Source: Deltaproteobacteria bacterium (GTDB lineage: Bacteria; Myxococcota_A; Polyangia; GCA-2747355). From it: a stretch of DNA of 64,000 bases. The stretch's first letter is position 1; each line of letters opens with the position of its first letter. The translations under genes were made by a program, and so were the position numbers. The notes beneath the pieces are model-generated. The model made no database searches. It was not told the DNA's origin and was given only the letters and a program-made list of their open reading frames with translations. This document shows positions 51,047 to 60,425 of this stretch, piece after piece. The DNA lies in NCBI GenBank assembly GCA_020633415.1, contig JACKDQ010000008.1, positions 124,001 through 188,000 of the forward strand, given 5' to 3'.

Positions 51047-52195
51047 ATGTCAGCGCTGGTTTCTCTGCCGATCTATCTCGATTACGCTGCGACGACGCCC
51101 CCTGCGCCTGAGGTGCGGGAGGCGATGGCCGTGTGCATGCGAGACAACTGGGGCAACGCATCCAGTCGCAATCACAGCCACGGTCGTCGTGCCGCGCAGG
51201 CTGTTGATCGAGCGCGTCAGCAGATCGCTGATCTGCTCGGAACGCGGGCCGATGAGTTGACGTTCACGAGCGGTGCTACCGAGAGCAACAACCTTGCCCT
51301 CGATGGGCTGTTCTCCGATCGGACAGGGCATCTGGTCATCTCGGCCACCGAGCATCCGTCGGTTATCGAGGCGGCGCGGCGGCTGAGTCGGGCCGGCGTC
51401 GACGTGACGGTGTTGCCGGTCGGCGGCGATGGCTGCGTCGATCCTGCGGCTGTTGCCGAGGCGCTAACGACAAAGACGCGGCTGGTTTCGGTGATGTGCG
51501 TCAACAATGAGGTGGGCACGATCAACCCGATCGATCAGATCGGCCAGATTTGTCGTGAGCGCGGCGTGTTGTTTCATAGCGACATCGTGCAAGCCGTCGG
51601 CAAGGTGCCAGTCGACCTAGCCAACGTCGATTTGGCGTCGGTGACCGCCCACAAAATGTACGGGCCGACAGGCGTTGGTGCGCTCTATGTGCGCCGTCGC
51701 AAACCGGCGCTGCAGTTGGTGCCGGCATTGATCGGCGGCGGTCAGCAGCAAGGGTTGCGGCCCGGGACATTCAACGTGGCGGGTATCGTCGGGTTTGGCG
51801 TGGCGGCGCAGCTCACGGCCAGCCGCCTTGACCAAGACATCGAGCATTATCGCTCGCTGCGGCGCGTGTTGGTGCAGGCATTGGTGCAATCGACGGCGTT
51901 TCAACTCAACACCGACGGAGAGCTCTGCGCGCCTTCGATTTGCAGCGTTAGTTTTCCTGGCTGCGACGCTCGGCAGCTAATTCGCCAGCTGTCCGACCTT
52001 TCAGTCAGCAGCGGTGCGGCGTGCGCATCCTCGGACGGGCACGGTGGATCGCATGTGCTGGCGGCGATGGGTCTTGCTGTCGAGCGCCAGCGGTCCACGC
52101 TCCGGCTGAGCTTTGGTCGGCCGACCCTCGCCGATGAGGTCCGCTATGCGGCCCAGCTGGTGTGCGATGCGGTCGCAGGTTGCGCTTCCACCTGA
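51047..52195 (+). CDS. Cysteine desulfurase, NifS/IscS family
   Basis: 382 residues. The start YLDYAATTPPAPEVREAM is typical of the family. TSGATESNNLAL marks the PLP-phosphate site, VTAHKMYGPTGVGALY holds the PLP lysine, and SSGAACASSDGHGG near 330-345 holds the catalytic cysteine on its flexible loop. These enzymes take sulfur from cysteine for Fe-S and tRNA thiolation. It follows rny by six bases and precedes the HesB/IscA-like gene, so the group may be one operon; group I or II cannot be decided by eye. Confidence 0.92.
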   Translation: MSALVSLPIYLDYAATTPPAPEVREAMAVCMRDNWGNASSRNHSHGRRAAQAVDRARQQIADLLGTRADELTFTSGATESNNLALDGLFSDRTGHLVISATEHPSVIEAARRLSRAGVDVTVLPVGGDGCVDPAAVAEALTTKTRLVSVMCVNNEVGTINPIDQIGQICRERGVLFHSDIVQAVGKVPVDLANVDLASVTAHKMYGPTGVGALYVRRRKPALQLVPALIGGGQQQGLRPGTFNVAGIVGFGVAAQLTASRLDQDIEHYRSLRRVLVQALVQSTAFQLNTDGELCAPSICSVSFPGCDARQLIRQLSDLSVSSGAACASSDGHGGSHVLAAMGLAVERQRSTLRLSFGRPTLADEVRYAAQLVCDAVAGCAST

Positions 52196-52235
52196 GGCCA
52201 ACCATAATCGTGGAAAGAGAGGGTTGATTTTGTGC

Positions 52236-52287
52236 TATATTGGCTGGCGTAGGGTGAATCCAGGCCAGACTAGTAGCATAAAATGCT
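52236..52287 (+). promoter_or_regulatory. Promoter-like -10 and inverted repeat before the HesB/IscA-like gene
   Basis: TATATT at 52236-52241 with TGC just before it looks like an extended -10. Downstream, AGCAT (52275-52279) and ATGCT (52283-52287) form a short inverted repeat with AAA between. An operator for Fe-S-responsive control is conceivable; no regulator is identified. This region interrupts the run of genes, so the carrier may have its own promoter. Confidence 0.3.
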
Positions 52288-52318
52288 TTGGTTTCAGCTG
52301 GATACGAGAGAGAGCAAG

Positions 52319-52645
52319 ATGGCGATAGCGATGACGGATGCGGCGAAGACCCGATTGCGCGAGATCTTTTCGGCCAAGCCGCAAGCCAAGGCGCTGCGTG
52401 TTGGCCTACGTGGCGGCGGGTGCAGCGGTTATTCCTATATTTTCGAGTTAGACGAGGGCGAGGCGACCGAGCAAGACAAGGTGTTTCGTTTTGACGAGCT
52501 CACGCTCTACGTCGACAAGAAAAGTTACTTCTACCTCAACGGTGCCGAGCTCGATTTCATCGATGAGCTGATGGGTAAGCGTTTTCAGTTCAACAATCCT
52601 AACGTCGCATCGACTTGCGGTTGCGGCGAGAGCGTTGCCTTCTAG
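52319..52645 (+). CDS. HesB/IscA-family iron-sulfur carrier
   Basis: 108 residues from the ATG at 52319, preceded by GAGAGAG; an upstream ATG at 52283 in the same frame has no clear ribosome site. Domain landmarks: ITDAAKTRLREIF-like start, the first cysteine in GGGCSGYSY, and the C-terminal CGCGESVAF with two cysteines. A-type carriers deliver Fe-S clusters to apoproteins. Adjacency to the cysteine desulfurase supports a role in Fe-S assembly. Confidence 0.93.
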   Translation: MAIAMTDAAKTRLREIFSAKPQAKALRVGLRGGGCSGYSYIFELDEGEATEQDKVFRFDELTLYVDKKSYFYLNGAELDFIDELMGKRFQFNNPNVASTCGCGESVAF

Positions 52646-53028
52646 CGCCAGCGGTGTCTTGAGCGCAGCGCGCTGATCAGCGGTACCCGCCGTCTGTCCG
52701 CAACCCTCCTCACAGAAGAGATCGCAAACCCTCAACCCAAGCCGTGATTTGGCTTACCGCCTCGATTTTGCGCCGAATTGCGCATCGATTCTCTCCCGAT
52801 TTACTTAGCGAAAACAGAAAGTTAAGCCCAAAGCAGCTATCGGGGATAGTTCTTGACTCCATTCGTTTTCAGGGGCAGTCTTACCGCGGCTACCACGTCA
52901 GCGTGCTCGGGCGAGGTGATGTTTTATCGCTCGGTTGTGAAGTTGCCCGGTCGTAAGTCGCCTGGGGACCTGCCGCGGAGAGCCGAATGTAGGTGGGGTT
53001 TGCCCCGTAAAGAGATGAGGTTGGTAAG
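52646..53028 (+). other. Gene-free interval, long leader of the cold-shock gene
   Basis: No protein-coding frame here is convincing; a 70-codon frame at 52744-52956 has no ribosome site and no recognisable features. A TTGACT at about 52853 could be a -35 hexamer, but the -10 position is poor. Cold-shock genes often have long structured 5' leaders that act as thermosensors, which may explain the interval. Confidence 0.4.
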
Positions 53029-53241
53029 TTGAGCGAAGCCATGCAAATGGGTACTGTGAAGTGGTTTAATAACAGCAAGGGTTTTGGTTTCATCTTGCAG
53101 GAGACTGGCGAGGACGTATTCGTTCACTACTCGGTTATCGAGGGCGAAGGCTTCAAGACCCTGACCGAAGGCGATAGGGTCGAGTTCGACATGGCGCGGG
53201 GTCCCAAGGGCTTCCACGCCACGGCGGTACGCAAGGTCTAG
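53029..53241 (+). CDS. Cold-shock protein
   Basis: 70 residues with the two RNA-binding motifs: KGFGFI (RNP1) and VFVHYSV (RNP2), after [10 protein letters not shown]. Cold-shock proteins melt RNA secondary structure. A TTG start at 53029 has GAGG at the right distance; ATG 53041 within the same frame would drop four residues and is the alternative. It ends 22 bases before a strong terminator, so it is a single-gene unit. Confidence 0.95.
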   Translation: MSEAMQMGTVKWFNNSKGFGFILQETGEDVFVHYSVIEGEGFKTLTEGDRVEFDMARGPKGFHATAVRKV

Positions 53242-53263
53242 AGCGTCCGCGGCGATTCTTCAA

Positions 53264-53300
53264 AAGGGCATCACCCGAGAGGTGGTGCCCTTTTTTTTTG
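53264..53300 (+). terminator. Rho-independent terminator of the cold-shock gene
   Basis: AAGGGCATCACC (53264-53275) pairs with GGTGGTGCCCTT (53281-53292) with one G-U pair and a five-base loop, followed by an uninterrupted run of T. This is the clearest intrinsic terminator in the window. Confidence 0.92.
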
Positions 53301-53390
53301 GCACGCGCGTTGACCGAATGGTTAAAGCGGAGGGATTTTGCTGCACAGCAACAAGCACAGTATGTTTGACGAAGTAGGCGAACTGGGTGA

Positions 53391-54305
53391 GTGACCGTGC
53401 TGCGTAGGTTTCTGGATCGGCGAGCGATGGGTTGGATTGGGCTGGCCTTGTTTTCGGTGAGCTTGTTCGCTGGGCCGATTGCCCTATCGGGCTGTCCTGC
53501 GCAGACCGACCTGCGTGAAGACGATCGTTTGACAAAGCGCCGACGGGGTCGGCAAGGCGGAAAGACACGGCGTAGCGCGCTGCGCATGCCGGTGCTGATC
53601 TCCGCCAAGCGCTTGCGGGATGCGGTGGTTGAAACGAACGCCAGCGGACGGCCGGGTGAAAACCTCGAGCGCTTGCGCTACAGGCTCTGCGAGGATCGTG
53701 AGGACGACGCGGTGATTTTCTACCAGCTCGTCGTCTCGAGCGATTGGCACTACTACTGGCTCTGCAACGACAAACAGGCCCGGCGCGTGGCGACGGCAAA
53801 GGGTAACCGTTTGCTGCGCAGCTGGGTCAAGCGGATCACCGTGCTAGCCGAGCAGCGCGTCGCTGACTGCGATGATGCGGAGCAGACGCTGTTCTCTCGG
53901 GTCCACGCCAGCGGCACGCGCGCACAGGCGAGCTGTGATGGCCGCCTGGTCCTGAGTTTTCCCGATGGCGGTCGTCGTACGCTGAGCTTTCAGGCCAAGC
54001 GTGCCGAAGAGCAGTGCAAACCCTGCCCGCGCTGCGAAGCGGCCGCCTGTCCCAAGCCTCAGGCCTGCCCGCCACCGACGACCTGCCCGGCGCCGACCAC
54101 CTGTCCGCCGGCCACGCCATGCCCCGCGTGTGACTGCAAGGGCGTGCTGCAAAATGCCGGCACCAAGGCCTTTTGGCAGGGCGTTGACAAAGCCTGTCGT
54201 CGCATCTGTACCCTGGTTTACAAGAAGTGCCGGGGGATCGATCCCAATACGGCACTGTGCTATCAGCTCAGCGAATATTGCGCGCAAAATTGCGCCAAAC
54301 GCTAG
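53391..54305 (+). CDS. Cys/Pro-rich lipoprotein of unknown function
   Basis: 304 residues. An N-terminal membrane/signal region ends in LSGC near residue 35, a lipobox-like site. A basic stretch (RLTKRRRGRQGGKTRR) is followed by a globular part with a WHYYWLCND segment. Then comes a low-complexity stretch around 215-250 built from CPxP-type units (CPPPTTCPAPTTCPPATPC), and a cysteine-rich C-terminal domain with CRRICTLVYKKCRG and YCAQNCAKR. Cysteines probably pair as disulfides outside the cytoplasm. No family recognised. It precedes the SIR2-like gene by 127 bases on the same strand. Confidence 0.65.
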   Translation: MTVLRRFLDRRAMGWIGLALFSVSLFAGPIALSGCPAQTDLREDDRLTKRRRGRQGGKTRRSALRMPVLISAKRLRDAVVETNASGRPGENLERLRYRLCEDREDDAVIFYQLVVSSDWHYYWLCNDKQARRVATAKGNRLLRSWVKRITVLAEQRVADCDDAEQTLFSRVHASGTRAQASCDGRLVLSFPDGGRRTLSFQAKRAEEQCKPCPRCEAAACPKPQACPPPTTCPAPTTCPPATPCPACDCKGVLQNAGTKAFWQGVDKACRRICTLVYKKCRGIDPNTALCYQLSEYCAQNCAKR

Positions 54306-54432
54306 CTCCAGCCCCACACTCGGTAATCGGCTAAACGCGAAGGACTGTAGGGGGTTCGGGCGTTTGCGGTTGCGCCATCGGCAATTTCCGCGTTAGAAGC
54401 CACCCTGCCAGAGTCCGTAGTCGGAGGCAGAT

Positions 54433-57400
54433 ATGACCGTGGCTTATCCCGATGCTTTGTTTGACCGTTTTCGTGCCGGTGACGTGGTGTTGTGTGCCGG
54501 CGTGCGGTTCGCCGCCACCGCCGGCTTGCCGGAGTGGGATGCCCTACTGAGGTCCCTCGGGGGCCAACTTAGCGCGACGGGTGATCAATTGGAGCAGCTG
54601 CTGTCAGCCGGAAACCTGCTGACTGCTGCCGACTTGATCAAGCGCAAGCTTGGGGACGCAGCCTTTGGCGATGCGCTCAAAAAGGCCTACGGCGACAAGC
54701 CAGAGCCTGCTGAGGCGCACGCGGCAATCGGGAGTCTGCCGTTCGCGTCGGTGATCTCGACGGGATACGACACGCTGCTCGACGCGTTGTTTGCCGACCA
54801 GGGCAAGGCGCGTAGTTACAGCTACGCCGATGGTGCAGTGTTACGACTCGCCGACGAAGGCGAGCAGTTGGTTTTGCACGCGCATGGGTCGCTGCTGGCG
54901 CCCGAGCGCGTGGTGCTGACCCGGCTCGACTACAAGCGGTTGATCGGTCCCAACCAGGCTTACCGCGCGTACGTCGAAGATCTCTATCGTAGCCACACGC
55001 TGCTGTTTGTTGGCTACGGTGTCAACGATCCCGATTTCCAGCTGTTCCTCGACCGATTGGTCGCGACCTTCCGCGATGCGGTAAGCGATCACTACGCGAT
55101 CATGCCAGCTGTGGGCCAGGCTGAGGCTGACGAACTCTACGCGAATTATCGGATTCGGGTCATCCCGTACGATGCCGACGACGCCTCGGCGGCGTTGGTT
55201 ACAGCGCTCAAGCAGCTCGCCGACCAGTGGAAGGAAAAAGGCGCAGGTGGTGCGGTAGAGGCCGCCGATCCCGTCGATTGGCTACGCAAACAGCTGGCGC
55301 CGGTCGAAGTGCGCATCGACGTCGTTGCCGGTGAGGGGCTGAGCCTGCCCGAAGGGCGACTGGCCAAGATCCGCGACACTGCGGCGGGCATTCAATTGTC
55401 CGACCTTGATCCGGAGTCACTTTGCCGGCTGGGCAACGTGCGGCTGTATTTGGGCGACTCGCGGGGTGCGACGCAGGCGTATAGCGCCGCGTTGCACAAG
55501 GATGCCGATTTTGCGCCGGCTCACCTCAACTTGCACCACGCGATGGCGGAGGCCAAGGACTACGGTAAGGCCTTGGAGCACCTCCAGCGCGCCGGAGATA
55601 TCGACGAGACCCTCCGTGTGGTGCCCAAGCGCTTCGAACTGCGGGCGGTGATCGGTCGCGGAACGACCGGCACGGTCTATCAGGCGCATGATAGCGAGAA
55701 GAAGCGCGATGTGATCGTTAAGGTGCTGCGCGCGAGCTATGTACGCGAACACGTATCACCCGAATTTTGGCTGCAGGAAACCTCCGCCTTAACCAAGCTC
55801 GATCACCCTAAGGTCGCGAAGGTCTATCAGGCGCTGCTTGAAGGTGGGCGTTGCCTGCTCGTCACCGAGAATCTCTCGGGGCACAGCCTCGATCGCCTGT
55901 TGCGCGAGCAAGGTCCGCTGTCGCGGGAAAAGGCGACCGGCATCATGCTACAGGTCTGTGAGGCGCTCGAATACGCTCACAGCCAAGGCGTGTTCCACCT
56001 CGACGTGATGCCGTCCAACATCTTCCTGCGCGACGACGGTAGCGTTGCGCTGATGGATTTCCGAACAGGCCGCGCACAAAAGGGGCGGACTGCCTCGATC
56101 AAAAAGGGCTCGGAGGGCTTTCAGGCACCGGAGATCCTTGCCGGCGCGGGTGCTGATCAGCGCGCCGATATCTATTCATTGGGTGCAACCCTCTACATGA
56201 TGGTCACGGGCAAAAAGCCGATCGGAAGCTTTGCCCGACTCAGTGAGATCGCGCCGGCGGCACGTCGGCTGGAGACGCTAGTCACGCGGGCGCTACGTGC
56301 GACGCCGGAAGAACGCTATAGCTCGGTCGAGGAGTTCGCTAAGGCTTTGGGACACACCGGCGAAGATGTGGTGATTCCGGATAGCGAGGACGATCTCGTC
56401 GGCTGGTTGGAAGTGCTCTCTTTTCAGCCGGAGAACAAGCAAGCGCTCGATGCTCTGGGTAAACTAGAACAGCGATTCCGAGAGCAGAAAGACTGGGACA
56501 ACCTCGTCACGATGTTGCTCGGCCGCGTCGAGATCGAGCCCGAACGCGAAGGTCGTATCAAGGCGTTGCGCGAGGTTGCGCGCGTATTTGAGTTTGAGGT
56601 CGGCGATTTGAGTAAAGCCTTTGCGGCGCTCTCGGCGGCCTTCCGCGAGGATCATGGTGCGACCGAGGTTCGCCGCGAGCTCGAGCGGCTCGCCGGTGCC
56701 ACCGGGATGTGGAATGAGTTGGTCAGTGAGTACTCGACCGTTGTGCAGGGGCTGCGCGATGCCAAGCTGGCCTGCGACTGGTGGGTGCGGATCGGCCATC
56801 TCTACAACAGCGAAATTGGACACGACGACTACGCGGCCGCCGCATTCAATCAGGCGCTGAGCCTCGACGCCAACCGCGTTGATGCGCTGATGGAGCTGGC
56901 CGAGGTCGTGCGCAAGAAGCGCGACTATTCGGAGTACGCCCGCTTGCTCAAGCGTCAAATCGACCTCGAGGAGCACTCGGCGCGCAAGGTCGAGCTGCTC
57001 AAAGATCTAGCACGCACCTACGAGCGCGAATTGGGTTCGCGCGAGCAAGCGACGTTGGCCTATCGGCAGTTGTTGGAAGTTGAGCCGGGCAACACCGGCG
57101 CGATGGAGGCGCTGCAGCAGATTTATCAAGCGTCGGAGATGTGGGAGGAGCTTGCGACGTTGCTGCGCTCGTTGATTTCGCAGCTTACTGAAAAGGGGCA
57201 ATCTCAGGACGCGCTGCCTTATCGCCGCACGCTGGCCGAGTTGCTGGCCGATCGTCTGGGTCAGCCCAACGAGGCGATCGAGCACTTTGAAGTGTTGATC
57301 GAGGCCGACGCCGATGACGTTGTGGCGCTCAAAGGCCTCGAGCGACTCTACGATGCCGCGGGTCGCAACGAAGAGTATCTGAAAGTGCTCGACCGACGGA

Positions 57401-60387
57401 TCGATCGCGCTGAGGACGACGACGAGAAGGTCGGGCTTTATCGGCGTTTGGCAGCCGAGTGGGAGGAGCAGCAGGGTGGCAAGGAGCACGCTGCGAGCTA
57501 TCTCGAAAAGGCGATCGCACTCAAGCCGAGTGAAGACCTCTACAAGTCGCTAATCCGCTTGTACTGGGATCTGAGAGAGCACGAGAAGCTGGCTGCGGCT
57601 TACCAGTCGCAGATCGATGGTGGCTTTGCGGGGCCCGATTCAGCGGGGATCTACATCGCCTTGGGGCGCATCTATGAGGAGCATCTCAAGGATCCGGACA
57701 AGGCGATCGCCGCCTACCAGGCGCTATTGCGTAGCGACGAGAGCAATCGCCTGGCTTTGGCCGGGTTGGCGCGAAGCTACGAGGCGGTTGGCAGCTGGGT
57801 TGAGGCGGCCGGCGTTTTGACGCGATTGGCGCCTCTCGAAGATGACGTCGATGCGCAGGTAGAATGCTACTGCCGGATCGGTCGGATTCAGCTCGAGCAG
57901 CTGAGCAAGCCCGAAGATGCGGAGATTAGTCTCAACAAGGCACGGGGGCTCAGAGACGACCATACTGCGACGCTGGTCTTGTTGGCCGAACTCCACGAGC
58001 GGGCCGGCGACTACGCCAAGGCAGCGAAGGTTTACTGCGAGGCAGCAGCGAGCACCTCAAATCTGCTGGAGAAGGCCGAGCGCTTCGGCCAGGCCGCTCG
58101 CATCTATGATGAGCAGCTTGGACAGCCCGAGCAGGCCGAGGCCGTCTGGGCGGCGCTTCTGGCCGTCGATCCGGAGCACATCGAGGCTGCTGAGCGCAGC
58201 CTAGCGTTGCTCAAGAAGCGCGGTGAGCTGGCCGAGGCCCTGCCGATTCTCGAGATGTTGGTCCGCAAGGCCGACAGCAAAGATCGCAAGCGGATCCATC
58301 GGCTGAATCTTGATCTCGGAGATGCTTACGTTGCCAGCGGCGGTGAGGGCGCCGCGGCGAAGGCGGCAACGGCCTATCGAGCGGCCTATGAACTAGATCC
58401 GACCAACCCGGAATCTCTGCAAAAGTTGGCCGCGCAGCTCTATGCGAGCGAGGCGCTGGAAGAGGCGGGCAAGCTCTACCAAGCGATGCTGGTGCATCGT
58501 CGTGACAGCATGGAGCAGAGCGAGCTGGTCACGGTCTACGGCCGTCTCGGCGAAATCAAAGAGCGTCTTGGGGATACGCCCAAGGCGATCAACATGTACG
58601 AGAAGGCCTTTGACGCCGATCCTTCCAACGAGCCGGTGCTGACGCAACTCGTCGAGGCCTATCGGAAGAAAAGCGACTGGGAAGCGGTGCTGCGCGTCAA
58701 GAAGGCGCATCTGCGCGCGCTCGAAGGGGCTGAGCGGGCCAAAGTACTCGAGGAAATCGGCGACCTCTTGGCGGGCGAGCTCACGCGGCCGAAGCAAGCT
58801 CTGGCGTTCTATCGCGAGGCGTTGGAGATCGATGGCGCCAGTCGCCGACTATTGAGCAAGATTCTCTTCGAGGTTCACCTGCCGCAGAAGTCCTGGACGG
58901 ATGCGATCGACACGATCAAGAAGCTCGAGGCGATCGAGACCGATGCAGGGCACAGCTATCGGCTGCACTATACCGCCGCGGTGATTTTCCGCGACCAGCT
59001 GCGCAACCCTCGCGAGGCTGCGCGCCACCTCGACTTGGCCCTTGAGGCCGATCCGACCAACAAGAAGGCCTTCGAGGCACTCGATGTGTTGCTGCGCGCA
59101 CAGCGCAACTACCAGGGGTTGGTCAAAGCTTACCGGCGGATGCTCGCCCGCCTGCCCGAGACGACGCCGCTCGACGAGCAAGTTCGGCTCTGGCACGAAC
59201 TCGGCCGTATCTGCGAGGTTGAGCTAAAGGACGCCCGTGGGGCGATCGTCGCCTACGAAGTGGCAGCAAAGTTGGATCCGGCAAGTGTCGAGCGCCACGA
59301 GACGCTCGCCAAGTTGTACGCAAGCGCGGGCCCTGACGCCTACGAGAAGGCGATTTTGGTCAACCAGCGTCTGCTGCAAAACGATCCGTTGCGCCTCGAT
59401 GCGTATCGAGAGCTAGCGCGCATCTATCGCGACAAAGGGGAGACCGATCGCTACTGGTGCGTTACCGCGGCGCTCAACGTTGTCGGTGCGGCGAGCCAAG
59501 AGGAGCGGGAGTTCTACGAAGCACACGCTGGGTCGGATGCGCCAGCGCCGAGCCAGCAACTGACCACTGAGATCTGGAAAGAGATGGTCGCTTACAGCGG
59601 CCAGACTGCGGATGTGCTTGATGTGGTCTTTTCGGCTGCAGCGCCGGTAATCGTTCCTTTGGCCGCCCGTCCCAAGTCGGCTCATGAAGTTCGCGAGACG
59701 CGCCAGCTGCAGCCGGCGCGCGACACACGGGCCTACGCACAGGATTTCACCGCAGTCTGCCGGACGCTCGGCGTTCACTGCGAGAACCTCTACCTGCGCA
59801 ACGAGCCAAATCGTCGTCTGGGTGTTGCGGTGGCGCGGGCCGATAGCGGTGTGGCCAACATCCTGATGATCGACCCCTGGATGCTCGACGAGTCCCGCAC
59901 TCGCTCAGAGCGCGTGTTCGCCTACGCTCGCTTCTTGGCGATGCTGCGGCCAGAGTACATGGCGCTGTTGGCGACGGGATCCGAAAACGTCTTGCGTGCG
60001 GTTGTGCTGGCCGCGCTTAAGACCGTTGAGCCGAGCGTTCGGATCAGCGGTGACACCGATGAGATCGAGGGTCTCGCCGAGATGTTCCGTCGCACCCTGC
60101 CGCCCAAGTCCCTTGAGCAGATCTCAAGCCGTCTCAATGAGCTGCGGGTGGCTGCACGCAACGGCGCGGTCGAGAATTGGACCCGCGGCGCTGAGCTGGC
60201 GGCGAACCGTGCGGCGTTGGTGCTCTGTGGTGATCTGGCGACCGCAGCGCGGTTGGTCGCCGACGACCGGCTCGGTGAGCAACGGCTCGACTCCAAGGCG
60301 CGTTTGGCTGCGCTACTCTCCTATGCGGTCAGCGAGAGCTACTTCAAGGTGCGGGAGCGTCTCGGCGTTGCGCTGACTGCTGCCTAG
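54433..60387 (+). CDS. SIR2-like / protein-kinase-like / TPR multidomain protein
   Basis: 1984 residues, preceded by GGAGG. Residues 1-270 are SIR2_2-like: VLCAGVRFAATAGLPEW (18-35), ISTGYDTLL (108-116), LHAHGS with His151, and LLFVGYGVNDPDF (190-202). The Asn usual in the T-x-N-x-D motif is Gly111, and GAG reads CAG, so NADase activity is doubtful. A few TPR-like helices (about 320-395) lead to a kinase-like domain (about 400-640). It keeps GRGTTG (408-413), Lys430, Asp524, Asn529 and Asp542, but the catalytic loop reads HLDVMPSN (Lys to Met) and DFG reads DFR. About 1000 residues of TPR repeats follow, then a C-terminal helical domain (about 1690-1984) not recognised. It fits a large sensor or scaffold. 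A defence role is only a possibility. Confidence 0.85.
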   Translation: MTVAYPDALFDRFRAGDVVLCAGVRFAATAGLPEWDALLRSLGGQLSATGDQLEQLLSAGNLLTAADLIKRKLGDAAFGDALKKAYGDKPEPAEAHAAIGSLPFASVISTGYDTLLDALFADQGKARSYSYADGAVLRLADEGEQLVLHAHGSLLAPERVVLTRLDYKRLIGPNQAYRAYVEDLYRSHTLLFVGYGVNDPDFQLFLDRLVATFRDAVSDHYAIMPAVGQAEADELYANYRIRVIPYDADDASAALVTALKQLADQWKEKGAGGAVEAADPVDWLRKQLAPVEVRIDVVAGEGLSLPEGRLAKIRDTAAGIQLSDLDPESLCRLGNVRLYLGDSRGATQAYSAALHKDADFAPAHLNLHHAMAEAKDYGKALEHLQRAGDIDETLRVVPKRFELRAVIGRGTTGTVYQAHDSEKKRDVIVKVLRASYVREHVSPEFWLQETSALTKLDHPKVAKVYQALLEGGRCLLVTENLSGHSLDRLLREQGPLSREKATGIMLQVCEALEYAHSQGVFHLDVMPSNIFLRDDGSVALMDFRTGRAQKGRTASIKKGSEGFQAPEILAGAGADQRADIYSLGATLYMMVTGKKPIGSFARLSEIAPAARRLETLVTRALRATPEERYSSVEEFAKALGHTGEDVVIPDSEDDLVGWLEVLSFQPENKQALDALGKLEQRFREQKDWDNLVTMLLGRVEIEPEREGRIKALREVARVFEFEVGDLSKAFAALSAAFREDHGATEVRRELERLAGATGMWNELVSEYSTVVQGLRDAKLACDWWVRIGHLYNSEIGHDDYAAAAFNQALSLDANRVDALMELAEVVRKKRDYSEYARLLKRQIDLEEHSARKVELLKDLARTYERELGSREQATLAYRQLLEVEPGNTGAMEALQQIYQASEMWEELATLLRSLISQLTEKGQSQDALPYRRTLAELLADRLGQPNEAIEHFEVLIEADADDVVALKGLERLYDAAGRNEEYLKVLDRRIDRAEDDDEKVGLYRRLAAEWEEQQGGKEHAASYLEKAIALKPSEDLYKSLIRLYWDLREHEKLAAAYQSQIDGGFAGPDSAGIYIALGRIYEEHLKDPDKAIAAYQALLRSDESNRLALAGLARSYEAVGSWVEAAGVLTRLAPLEDDVDAQVECYCRIGRIQLEQLSKPEDAEISLNKARGLRDDHTATLVLLAELHERAGDYAKAAKVYCEAAASTSNLLEKAERFGQAARIYDEQLGQPEQAEAVWAALLAVDPEHIEAAERSLALLKKRGELAEALPILEMLVRKADSKDRKRIHRLNLDLGDAYVASGGEGAAAKAATAYRAAYELDPTNPESLQKLAAQLYASEALEEAGKLYQAMLVHRRDSMEQSELVTVYGRLGEIKERLGDTPKAINMYEKAFDADPSNEPVLTQLVEAYRKKSDWEAVLRVKKAHLRALEGAERAKVLEEIGDLLAGELTRPKQALAFYREALEIDGASRRLLSKILFEVHLPQKSWTDAIDTIKKLEAIETDAGHSYRLHYTAAVIFRDQLRNPREAARHLDLALEADPTNKKAFEALDVLLRAQRNYQGLVKAYRRMLARLPETTPLDEQVRLWHELGRICEVELKDARGAIVAYEVAAKLDPASVERHETLAKLYASAGPDAYEKAILVNQRLLQNDPLRLDAYRELARIYRDKGETDRYWCVTAALNVVGAASQEEREFYEAHAGSDAPAPSQQLTTEIWKEMVAYSGQTADVLDVVFSAAAPVIVPLAARPKSAHEVRETRQLQPARDTRAYAQDFTAVCRTLGVHCENLYLRNEPNRRLGVAVARADSGVANILMIDPWMLDESRTRSERVFAYARFLAMLRPEYMALLATGSENVLRAVVLAALKTVEPSVRISGDTDEIEGLAEMFRRTLPPKSLEQISSRLNELRVAARNGAVENWTRGAELAANRAALVLCGDLATAARLVADDRLGEQRLDSKARLAALLSYAVSESYFKVRERLGVALTAA

Positions 60388-60425
60388 CGCCTCTCTTGCC
60401 AGCTGAGCCACGTTTGGAGGATCCG

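Noticed and set aside
52744..52956. 70-codon ORF in the gap before the cold-shock gene
   Set aside because: No ribosome site, no recognised domain and no overlap constraint; kept as part of the leader interval.
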